Assembly (NCBI GenBank): GCA_016703325.1
Contig: JADJCH010000027.1
Span: forward strand, 20,437 to 84,436
Direction: 5' to 3'
Length of the DNA stretch: 64,000 nucleotides
Origin: Burkholderiales bacterium
GTDB taxonomy: Bacteria; Pseudomonadota; Gammaproteobacteria; Burkholderiales; Burkholderiaceae_C
Every line of letters begins with the position of its first letter. Position 1 is the stretch's first letter. The notes below the pieces were generated by a model, which made no database searches, had not been told where the DNA came from, and worked only from the letters and a program-made list of their open reading frames with translations. Shown here piece by piece: positions 57,702 through 64,000 of the stretch. Made by a program: the position numbers and the translations under genes.

Positions 57702-59807
57702 TCAGTCCTCGCTGGGGTTGGACAGGGGGATGTGCAACTTGTGAAGTCGGCGGTACAGGGTGTTGCGGCTGACATCGAAGGCTTTGGCGACGCTGCTGAC
57801 GTTCCAGCGGTGCTGTTCGAGCATCTTCAGCAGCAGCTTGCGCTCGTTGGCCTGGATGGGGTTGAGCTTGCGCAGGGCTTCCTGGAGGTCCTCGTCGGCA
57901 TCGCCGTCGTCCAGGAAAGGCAAGTTTGGTGCCGCCTCCGTGCCGCGGCGGGTTTCGCCCCCGTCGGCCAGGGCGGTGGGGGTGGACAGGCTCGCCACCG
58001 CTGCGCGGGCGCTGGTGCCTGCCGAAGCGTTCTGCAGCGCGGCGGGCAGGTGCTCCAGCCCGATCGGCTCACCGTCGGACAGGGCGCAGGCCGAGCGCAG
58101 CACATGGCGCAGCTGGCGCACATTGCCCGGCCAGGGGTAGGCCATCAGCCGCTCCTGCGCCTGGGGGGTGAGCTGGCTCTCCGCACCGCCTTCGGCCACC
58201 AGCAGGGAGCGGATCAGCTCGGCCCGGTCGCTGCGTTCGCGCAGAGGCGGCAGGCGCAGTTCCACGCCGGCCAGGCGGTAGTACAGGTCTTCGCGGAAGC
58301 GGCCCTGCTCCACCAACTCCAGCAGGTTGCGGTGGCTGGCGCTGAGCAGCTGGAAGTCCACCGTGATCACCTCCTCCGAGCCCAGCGGGGTGACCTGGCG
58401 CTCCTCCAGCACCCGCAGCAGCCGGGCCTGCAGCTCCAGCGGCATGTCGCCGATCTCGTCCAGGAAGAGGGTGCCGCCGTCGGCCTGGGCGATCTTGCCG
58501 CGCCGGCCGCTGCGTTGTGCGCCGGTGAAGGCGCCGGCGCGGTAGCCGAACAGCTCGGACTCGATCAGGCTGTCCGGAATGCTGGCGCAGTTGACTGCCA
58601 CGAAGGCCCCGCCGGCGCGCGGGCTGCCGTCGTGCACGGCGCGGGCAAACACCTCCTTGCCGGAGCCGGTTTCGCCGCACAGCAGCACGGGGGTGTGGCG
58701 GGCGATGACGCGCCGGCCGATCTCCACCTGACGGGCCAGCGAGGCGTCCAGCAGGGTGGGCAGGCTGCCGCCGCCGCGCACGGGTGCCGGCCGCGGAGCC
58801 AGGCCGGCCAGGCGTTGGGGTCCATGGGGTCCACCCGCCAGCGGCACCGCGGCGCCGGACTGCAGCGCATTGGCCTCCTGCGCCGGGCGTCGCATCACCG
58901 CAAAGAAGCGGTGCGAGGCATGCGCCCGGAAGGTCACCACCGGGTGGAAGGAGGACTGGGTGCTGCGCTGCAGCAGGTCCTCCTGCGAGGTCTGGAAGAT
59001 GTCCTCCACCCGCCGGCTGCGGATCTCCGCCATGGTCGACAGGCCGAGCTGGAACAGCGCCGAGCGGTTGGCCGCCAGGATGCGGCCGTCGTCGGCCACC
59101 GCCAGGCGGCCCTCATGCAGCGTGTAGACGAACTCCGGGCGACTGTGGAAGTGCAGCGGGTGGGCGTGGCGGAAGCAGGCGTCGATCAGGCGGTTTTCGA
59201 TCATGCGCGCCGTCATGCCCAGCAGCACCAGCAGATGCTGCTGGGCCAGGCTGGAGCGGCTGGAGACGTCCAGCACCGCGGTGATCTCGCCGGAGGGGTC
59301 GTACACCGGCACGGCCGAGCAGGTCAGGCCGGTGAACTGGGTGTAGAAGTGTTCGTCCCGCCGCACCGACACCGGCGCCGCGGCGGCCAGGCAGGTGCCC
59401 ATGCCGTTGGTGCCGGCCTCGGTCTCGCTCCAGACCACGCCAGGGCGCAGGCCCAGCGGTTCCACCTCGGCGGCAAAGTCGGGTGCGGCCACCATGTGCA
59501 GGATCACGCCGTCGGTGTCGGTGAGCACCACCGCCGCTTCCGGGTCCGACAGCTGCTGGTACAGCGTGGCCATCTCGTGGCGGGCGCATTCCAGCAGGCT
59601 GGCCATGCGGCCCAGGCGGTCGTCCAGCGCATGCGGCTCCAGCGTGCGCAGCTCCCGCGGGCGGTCCGGGTGGAGCAGGTACTCGTCCATGCAACGGCGC
59701 CAGGAGCGGGCCACCACCTCGCTGCCCTGGGCCTCGAAGCCGCCGCGCACCACATCCATCACGCGGTCGGCGTGGCGTCCTTGTCGACCATCAGCGAGCA
59801 ACATCAT
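57702..59807 (-). CDS. Sigma-54-dependent transcriptional activator, AcoR-like
   Basis: 701 residues. N-terminal GAF-type sensor (SETEAGTNGMGTCLA, AcoR-like), a PAS-like region, the AAA+ domain with Walker A GETGSGKE, the sigma-54 loop GAFTGA (425-430) and Walker B GGTLFLDEIGDM, and a C-terminal Fis-type HTH (VSSVAKAFDVSRNTLYRRLHKL). It would activate sigma-54 promoters in response to a small molecule. It is first in the operon activator - flavoprotein - DUF6513/DUF447 - mfnB and is divergent from folB, which has a sigma-54-type promoter. Confidence 0.94.
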   Translation of the reverse strand: MMLLADGRQGRHADRVMDVVRGGFEAQGSEVVARSWRRCMDEYLLHPDRPRELRTLEPHALDDRLGRMASLLECARHEMATLYQQLSDPEAAVVLTDTDGVILHMVAAPDFAAEVEPLGLRPGVVWSETEAGTNGMGTCLAAAAPVSVRRDEHFYTQFTGLTCSAVPVYDPSGEITAVLDVSSRSSLAQQHLLVLLGMTARMIENRLIDACFRHAHPLHFHSRPEFVYTLHEGRLAVADDGRILAANRSALFQLGLSTMAEIRSRRVEDIFQTSQEDLLQRSTQSSFHPVVTFRAHASHRFFAVMRRPAQEANALQSGAAVPLAGGPHGPQRLAGLAPRPAPVRGGGSLPTLLDASLARQVEIGRRVIARHTPVLLCGETGSGKEVFARAVHDGSPRAGGAFVAVNCASIPDSLIESELFGYRAGAFTGAQRSGRRGKIAQADGGTLFLDEIGDMPLELQARLLRVLEERQVTPLGSEEVITVDFQLLSASHRNLLELVEQGRFREDLYYRLAGVELRLPPLRERSDRAELIRSLLVAEGGAESQLTPQAQERLMAYPWPGNVRQLRHVLRSACALSDGEPIGLEHLPAALQNASAGTSARAAVASLSTPTALADGGETRRGTEAAPNLPFLDDGDADEDLQEALRKLNPIQANERKLLLKMLEQHRWNVSSVAKAFDVSRNTLYRRLHKLHIPLSNPSED

Positions 59808-59905
59808 TTCAGGCTCTCCATTTCCGCCTGCGTTCGGGCGTACTGCACTGCACCGTCGGGGTCGGAATCCATGAGTTTTTCCCGGGTGTCCTGAGAGGGG
59901 CTACG

Positions 59906-59969
59906 GGTGTTTGCACCAAGTCCATCGGTCGGGTGCGATCCAGGGCCCAGACAGGCCTGGCTCTTGCAG
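59906..59969 (+). promoter_or_regulatory. Sigma-54-type promoter of folB with upstream palindrome
   Basis: GG at 59954-59955 and GC at 59966-59967 have exactly ten bases between them, within AGGCCTGGCTCTTGCA; TTGCA is a perfect -12 element. About 40 bases upstream GGTG-TTTG-CACC (59906-59917) is a palindrome suitable as activator site. The sigma-54 activator gene is the divergent neighbour. The start site would be near 59979. Confidence 0.6.
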
Positions 59970-60051
59970 AGTGATGGCGAAGGATGACAACCTGTCCGGT
60001 CGCCACCGCCGCTGCACAGCGGCTGGCCGACCGGCACCGACGAGGAGACCC

Positions 60052-60654
60052 ATGTCCGCCCGACCCGCCCTGGCCCCGGAACCCTTTGCCGATCCGCGCA
60101 GCACCAGCCTGTCCACCCCGCCTGCTGAACGCGGCGCTGCGGCGCTGCCGCTGGATGTGATCTTCATCGAGGGGTACCGCGGTGAGACCGTCATCGGCAT
60201 CCACCCCAGCGAGTTCCATGCGACCCAGCCGCTGCTGATCGACCTGCAGGCCGGCCTGCCGCGCGCCGGCGCCTGCGACAGCGACGACATCGCCGACACC
60301 ATCGACTACGGCGTGGTGCGCGAGCGGCTGGACGACCTGATGCTGCATCACGGCGTGCTGCTGCTGGAGGCGTTGGCAGAGAAGATCGCGCAGATGCTGC
60401 TGGTGGACTTTCGTGCTGCCTGGGTGCGGGTCAAGGTGGTCAAGCCGCAGAAGTTCCACAACGTGCAGGCGGTGGGCGTACAGATCGAGCGCCGCGCCGG
60501 CGATGCGCCCGCGCTGCCCCGCCGCAGCGACGCCCTGCAGTCGGCCGCACGCGGTGGCGCGCAGATCCTGCGCTGGATCGGCGCAGGGCTGGTGCCGGAG
60601 GTGGCGTCCAAGCACTCCCCTGCGAGCGAAGGCCAACAGCCGCCGAAGGGTTGA
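60052..60654 (+). CDS. folB: Dihydroneopterin aldolase-like protein
   Basis: 200 residues from ATG 60052 with CGAGGAGA as ribosome binding site. The FolB fold lies at about 35-150: VIFIEGYRGETVIGIHPSEFHATQPLLIDL, DDIADTIDYGVV, LLLEALAEKIAQMLL and VRVKVVKPQKFHNVQAVGV, with the catalytic lysine in VVKPQKF. Extensions of 30 residues at the front and 50 at the back are not usual. Placement among methanopterin genes suggests a role in pterin precursor synthesis for H4MPT, beyond or instead of folate. Confidence 0.88.
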   Translation: MSARPALAPEPFADPRSTSLSTPPAERGAAALPLDVIFIEGYRGETVIGIHPSEFHATQPLLIDLQAGLPRAGACDSDDIADTIDYGVVRERLDDLMLHHGVLLLEALAEKIAQMLLVDFRAAWVRVKVVKPQKFHNVQAVGVQIERRAGDAPALPRRSDALQSAARGGAQILRWIGAGLVPEVASKHSPASEGQQPPKG

Positions 60655-60699
60655 TCGCGCGCAGCGGCGAAGCCATCGTTCACGACATCCAGCCACCCC

Positions 60700-60721
60700 A
60701 GGGCCGCCGGCGAGCGGCCCT
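60700..60721 (+). terminator. Probable folB terminator hairpin
   Basis: Perfect 8-base stem AGGGCCGC/GCGGCCCT with a six-base loop, 46 bases after the folB stop. The T run after it is weak, so termination may need Rho. Confidence 0.55.
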
Positions 60722-60782
60722 TGTTGTGTCTGCCGCCCTTTGCCGTTGTTCCCGTTGTTCCGACTTCACGGGCCTGGGCAAG

Positions 60783-60815
60783 AAAAAACGGGGCGCCTGT
60801 TGTCAGGCGGCCCCG
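60783..60815 (-). terminator. Terminator of fae (minus strand)
   Basis: On the minus strand a long stem CGGGGC-G-GCCTG-like pairs across a four-base loop (one bulged base) and is followed by T6 (A6 at 60783-60788 on the plus strand). It lies about 60 bases past the fae stop. Confidence 0.8.
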
Positions 60816-60877
60816 CGGCGGACTTTCCGGCCCTCATTCCGGTCGGTCCGCATCACCCCATGTGTCCCCCGGGGAAA

Positions 60878-61387
60878 TCAGTTCGCGGCAAACGGGTGGG
60901 CGGAGGAGCCCTTCCTGGCCACCACCTCGGCGGCGGTCGGCGAGCCGGCCACGGCGCGCGCCAGCGCTTCCTTGGTGGCGGCGTAGTTGTAGTCCTGGAT
61001 CTTCTTGTCGTCGGCGGCCAGCCAGTGGATGAACACGCCCACGCTGATGAACAGGTTGTCCGCCTCGTCGGCCGGGATGGTGCCGTCCTCGACACTGTCG
61101 GCCACCGCCATCGCCACGCCGCGCTGCGCCGGGCCGAACATCTGCACCGCCTGCTTGGCGCCCTTGATGGTCACCTTGTTGAACATCACGGTGGCCGGCT
61201 TGCACAGCAGGTTGGGTGCCACCACCGCCAGCAGTGACGTGAAGCCGTCCTTGTTGTTGGTCAGGCAGTTGGCGAACGCGGTTTCGGCAGCGCTGCCGCG
61301 CGGGCCGACGATGAGGTCGATGTGTGCGACTTCGTTGCCGTCGCCCACCAGCGACTCACCCACCATCATGCGATCGATCTTGGCCAT
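60878..61387 (-). CDS. fae: Formaldehyde-activating enzyme
   Basis: 169 residues, the normal length. It condenses formaldehyde with tetrahydromethanopterin to methylene-H4MPT in the cytoplasm. The sequence is canonical: MVGESLVGDGNEVAHIDLIVGPRGS with the catalytic histidine (H22 here), NKDGFTSLLAVVAPNLLCKPATVMFNKVTI and YNYAATKEALARAV. It has its own leader of about 160 bases with a sigma-54-like promoter and its own terminator, so it can be expressed strongly and alone. A divergent paralogue is at 39750-40298. Confidence 0.96.
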   Translation of the reverse strand: MAKIDRMMVGESLVGDGNEVAHIDLIVGPRGSAAETAFANCLTNNKDGFTSLLAVVAPNLLCKPATVMFNKVTIKGAKQAVQMFGPAQRGVAMAVADSVEDGTIPADEADNLFISVGVFIHWLAADDKKIQDYNYAATKEALARAVAGSPTAAEVVARKGSSAHPFAAN

Positions 61388-61492
61388 GGTTCTTCAGTCT
61401 CCAATCAAGGTTTTCGGGTCCGCAGGTTGCCGGGACGTCGGCCCGGACTGCGGCTCAGAGGCGGCGCTTGGACCGCGCATCCTCTGTCGAAT

Positions 61493-61511
61493 AATCAGGA
61501 TCCGTGCCACG
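61493..61511 (-). promoter_or_regulatory. Sigma-54-like promoter upstream of fae
   Basis: On the minus strand TGGCACG (a perfect -24 element) is followed at the right spacing by CTGAT in place of TTGCA. The -12 GC is GA, so this is a weaker match than the folB promoter. It lies about 105 bases ahead of the fae start codon. Confidence 0.4.
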
Positions 61512-61549
61512 TTCGGCCCGAGGCGAGGCGACCCAGGGACAACCCCAGT

Positions 61550-62485
61550 TCATCGCCGCGGCGTGCAGAGAAACAGCGCCATCAGCGTGGCCACGGTGAG
61601 GTCCGCGCTGCTGCCAGGGTTCAAACCACCCGCTTTCAGGGCCTCATCCCAGGCGCAGAAGGCACTGTCGGCCTCCAGCGCCTCCCCGGCCGCCGCCCGC
61701 GCCGCCCAGGGGCGGGCCTGCGACAGGACAACCTGTGCCACGGCGGGACCGAACTTGCGAACAAGGTGTGAATCCGGCGCGCTGGCCAGCCAGGCCAGGT
61801 AGATGCGCTGCAGCGCCGCGGCGGCCGGCTCGCCCGGGCAGACCGACTCTGGCTGTGCAGACAGCAGGGCCGAGCGGGCCGGGGCATCCAACGCGGCCAG
61901 CCCCAACTCAAACAACTCGGCCATGCCGTCGCGGTACTGGCGGGCGATGCGGTCGCGGTCCGCGGCCAGCGCCATGGCTTCGCGCAGCGTCACCTGTGGC
62001 GCTTCCCGCACGTCCTGCGCTTCGGCGCGGCCCAGCCCACCCGGGTTGGCCAGCGAGATGGCGCGGAAGGCCGCGGCGGCGTCCGCCTGGTCCAGACCGC
62101 CAAGCACCTCCTCCAATGCCGCGTTCAGGGCTGGGGTCAGGTCTTGCCTTTTGCCATCTGCTGCCCATTTCGGTGGCGCACATCGCTCAGCCGCCGCTGC
62201 CAGCGGGGCGCACAGCAGCAGGATGCCCAGATTGGTGTTGCAGCCCACCCGCGCCCAGGTGGCCTGCATGGCGGCCTCGATGCGCTCACCCACGCGGCGG
62301 CCGGGCTCGCACAGCGGCGCGGCAGCCACCTCCGCGCTGGCCAGGAAGTCCTGCGCCGCCATGCCGTGGCCGGGCGAGTGCCGGCTGACGTTGCCGGGCT
62401 TGCGCACCGCCACGTCCCAGGCGCAGGCGCGCAGGAAGGCCTGGCGGATGCGCCCGTTCGGGTCGTTGCGGCCGGCCTCGGGCAT
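61550..62485 (-). CDS. CitG-like (triphosphoribosyl-dephospho-CoA synthase family) protein of the methanopterin cluster
   Basis: 311 residues from ATG 62485, directly abutting the preceding stop (TGAATG). CitG/MdcB-type features: ACAWDVAVRKPGNVSRHSPGHGM near the start, VGCNTNLGILLLCAPLA, AFRAISLANPGGLG and LNPGSSADLTVATLMALF at the end. In citrate lyase systems CitG makes the prosthetic group precursor, but no citrate lyase genes are here; in methylotrophs a homologue is linked to the H4MPT genes and probably transfers a ribosyl or phosphoribosyl unit. Exact reaction unknown. Confidence 0.82.
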   Translation of the reverse strand: MPEAGRNDPNGRIRQAFLRACAWDVAVRKPGNVSRHSPGHGMAAQDFLASAEVAAAPLCEPGRRVGERIEAAMQATWARVGCNTNLGILLLCAPLAAAAERCAPPKWAADGKRQDLTPALNAALEEVLGGLDQADAAAAFRAISLANPGGLGRAEAQDVREAPQVTLREAMALAADRDRIARQYRDGMAELFELGLAALDAPARSALLSAQPESVCPGEPAAAALQRIYLAWLASAPDSHLVRKFGPAVAQVVLSQARPWAARAAAGEALEADSAFCAWDEALKAGGLNPGSSADLTVATLMALFLCTPRR

Positions 62486-63493
62486 TCAGGCCCTGCGCTG
62501 CAGTGAGAGCAGCCGCGGCTGGGCAGACACAGTGGCGGCAGCGAGTTTGCGGTCGATCAGGTCGTCCACCAGCGCACGGGCGATGTTGAAGCCGGTCACC
62601 TTCTGCAGCCCGCGCCAGGCGGCCACGCCGTTGACCTCCAGGATCTGGATCGGCGCCAGCCCGGCGCGCTGCTGCGCCTCGGCCACCGGCATCAGGTCCA
62701 CGCCGGCATAGTCCAGTCCCAATGCGGCGGCAGCGGCCTCGGCCGGGCCGGCGAGTTCCGGTGTCAGCTCGGCCGCCTCCACCCGCGCACCCTGGGCGAC
62801 GTTGTGGATCCAGTGCTCGCTGACACGGCGCATCGCTGCCACCGCCCGCCCGCCAATCACCAGCACCCGCCAGTCGTGGCCCGGCACACCTTCGGCCGCC
62901 GCCGGCAGGAAGCGCTGGAGGTAGTGCAGACCGGCCGGGCCTGCGACGCCGCGGGGTTGGTCGGGCAGGGGCTCGAAGCGGTCTTCGATCTGGCCGACCC
63001 GCGCCAGCCCCTTGCCCTGGGAGCCGAACAGCGGCTTGCTCACCAGCGCATGGCCGGCAGCGGCGGCCTTGACCAGCTGGCGGCGCGCGCGGGCGCTGTC
63101 CTCGCCCACCCAGGTGGGCGGCGTGGGCAGGCCGCGGGCATGCAGCAGCAGGCTGGTCATGGCCTTGTCCACGCTGCGCTCGATGGCGCGCGGCTCGTTG
63201 TAGACCGGCACGCCCAGCGCCAGCAGGGCGTGCAGCACGGTCAGCCGCTTGGTGACCTGCTCGAAGCTGCCGCCCGCAATGCCGCGCACCAGCACGGCGT
63301 CCGGCAGGCGGCGACCGCAGCCGGGCAACACCAGCCCGTGCACGCTGGCGGAGGTGTCGATGTCGCAGTCCGCCAGGTCGATGCAGCGGCCCACGCCGCC
63401 GCGCTCGCGCAGCGCCCGCTGCAGCTGCCGGGTGTGCCAGCCGATCTCGTCGGTCATGATGGCCACACGCAGGCCGTTGCCTCGGTGGGTCAC
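62486..63493 (-). CDS. RimK-like ATP-grasp ligase (MptN-like)
   Basis: 335 residues from GTG 63493, four bases after the mch stop. RimK-type ATP-grasp: VAIMTDEIGWHTRQLQRAL, ERSVDKAMTSLLLHARGLPTPPTW, HALVSKPLFGSQGKGLARV, and IQILEVNGVAAWRGLQKVTG at the metal site. MptN in methanogens adds glutamate to tetrahydromethanopterin; similar gamma/alpha-glutamyl ligation of the pterin or methylofuran cofactor is likely here. It lies between mch and the CitG-like gene, both in the same direction. Confidence 0.82.
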   Translation of the reverse strand: MTHRGNGLRVAIMTDEIGWHTRQLQRALRERGGVGRCIDLADCDIDTSASVHGLVLPGCGRRLPDAVLVRGIAGGSFEQVTKRLTVLHALLALGVPVYNEPRAIERSVDKAMTSLLLHARGLPTPPTWVGEDSARARRQLVKAAAAGHALVSKPLFGSQGKGLARVGQIEDRFEPLPDQPRGVAGPAGLHYLQRFLPAAAEGVPGHDWRVLVIGGRAVAAMRRVSEHWIHNVAQGARVEAAELTPELAGPAEAAAAALGLDYAGVDLMPVAEAQQRAGLAPIQILEVNGVAAWRGLQKVTGFNIARALVDDLIDRKLAAATVSAQPRLLSLQRRA

Positions 63494-63496
63494 GCC

Positions 63497-64000
63497 TCAG
63501 GCCTCCTGCAGCCAGTGACGCGCCAGCAACTCGAAGTCGCAGCGCCCGGCGTGGAAGGTGGCGCCGCTGTCCAGGTGGCTCACCCAGACCTCCGCCGGGG
63601 CGAAGAGCATCGGGTCGATGCGGTAGAAGTCGTACTCCGCCGCCTTGAACACCTCGGCAAAGGGGCGGCCGTGGTCACGCGAGTTGACCGAGGGCAGCTG
63701 GCGGGCCAGCTGGCGCGCCGCCTCCACCGTGCCGCGCACCGTCAGCTGCACCTGCCCGCCGTAGAGGATGGCGTCGTTGCTGCGGCCCATGGCCTCCACG
63801 CCGTCGGCGGCCGGCGCCGGCAGCGGGGCGCAGGCCTGACCATCGGCAATGTCGCCCAGCGCAAAGCCCAGCTCATGCGCCTTGTGCAGCGCCACCTCCA
63901 GCACACGCGCCACCACCTGCGTGGTGCCGGCCAGGCTGCGGGTGGGGGTGAGGATCACGGTCAGCCCGCCCGCCGGCAGGCTCGCTTTGTCGCGCAGAAT
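63497..64000 (-). CDS. mch: Methenyltetrahydromethanopterin cyclohydrolase, 5' part outside window
   Basis: The frame stays open to the window end (reading LRDKASLPAGG before the first in-frame GTG), so the N-terminal half is missing. The visible C-terminal 168 residues are typical of Mch: ILTPTRSLAGTTQVVARVLEVALHKAHELGF, GRSNDAILYGGQVQLTV, LPSVNSRDHGRPFAEVFKAAEYDFYRIDPMLFAPAEV. It hydrolyses methenyl-H4MPT to 5-formyl-H4MPT between Fae/Mtd and FhcD. First of the operon mch - RimK-like - CitG-like, running towards fae. Confidence 0.93.
   Translation of the reverse strand: MLRDKASLPAGGLTVILTPTRSLAGTTQVVARVLEVALHKAHELGFALGDIADGQACAPLPAPAADGVEAMGRSNDAILYGGQVQLTVRGTVEAARQLARQLPSVNSRDHGRPFAEVFKAAEYDFYRIDPMLFAPAEVWVSHLDSGATFHAGRCDFELLARHWLQEA

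Noticed and set aside
57495..59894. Plus-strand open frame of 799 codons
   Set aside because: Antisense to the sigma-54 activator, which has complete AAA+ and HTH motifs.
1..64000. CRISPR arrays, tRNA and rRNA genes
   Set aside because: Looked for repeat-spacer arrays, tRNA cloverleaf ends and rRNA-like sequence; none was seen. The tandem repeats found are short hexamers and octamers.

Overview
The window is a 64 kb stretch of a high-GC betaproteobacterial chromosome. The gene content (dut, roxA, bamC-dapA, plsY, many Ala/Arg-rich proteins) and a lanthanide-type methanol dehydrogenase (XoxF) combined with archaeal-like methanopterin/methylofuran C1 genes point to a methylotrophic member of the Burkholderiales, probably near Rubrivivax, Leptothrix, Methylibium or Sphaerotilus. 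The species cannot be told from sequence reading alone.

Layout. (1) 1-5.6 kb: the right end of an AT-richer mobile element with three consecutive tyrosine-recombinase-type genes, a small HTH/coiled-coil gene and its own complete dUTPase gene. It ends inside the host dut gene, of which only the 3' part remains (5616-5822). (2) 5.8-21 kb: housekeeping genes: FKBP isomerase, roxA, a small Ala-rich lipoprotein, bamC, dapA, a methyltransferase, a 44-residue membrane peptide, an MFS transporter, a membrane-anchored glutaredoxin, plsY, ybaK, a YciO-type gene, a DMT transporter, a PHP nuclease, and a GGDEF-EAL protein coupled to a periplasmic sensor. (3) 21.4-25.3 kb: a MarR-controlled VOC dioxygenase / FAD hydroxylase / DUF2783 unit and a BamE-like lipoprotein. 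(4) 25.3-37.1 kb: the xoxF-xoxG-xoxJ methanol oxidation cluster, followed by a 'quinoprotein relay' set: two SoxYZ-like fused carriers, a YVTN beta-propeller, an SRPBCC protein, a metallo-beta-lactamase-fold protein lacking its metal motif, a thioredoxin-like protein and several small exported proteins of unknown role. (5) 37.1-45.3 kb, minus strand: fhcB-fhcA-fhcD-fhcC-fae2-pabBC-HAD, one tightly overlapped operon. (6) 45.8-49.6 kb: a HisA-like gene divergent from three methylofuran biosynthesis genes of the MfnD, MfnF and MfnE types. (7) 49.6-54.0 kb: Kup potassium transporter and a KdpD/KdpE-like two-component system. (8) 54.2-64 kb: mfnB, a DUF6513-DUF447 fusion, a DmrB-like flavoprotein and a sigma-54 activator on the minus strand; divergent folB; then mch, a RimK-like ligase, a CitG-like protein and the canonical fae on the minus strand.

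How the genes work together. XoxF oxidises methanol to formaldehyde in the periplasm and passes electrons to XoxG. In the cytoplasm Fae condenses formaldehyde with (dephospho)tetrahydromethanopterin, Mch acts on the methenyl form, and the Fhc complex (FhcD formyltransferase, FhcABC hydrolase with methylofuran) releases formate. PabBC and FolB supply precursors of the pterin cofactor, the Mfn-type genes build methylofuran, and the flavoprotein and RimK-like ligase probably finish the cofactor. A sigma-54 activator beside two sigma-54-like promoters (upstream of folB and of fae) suggests regulated expression of the methanopterin genes.

The observations most worth a second look are the element that interrupts dut and brings its own dUTPase, the relay cluster with the degenerate metallohydrolase, the Fae paralogue lacking the catalytic histidine, and the in-frame DUF6513-DUF447 fusion.
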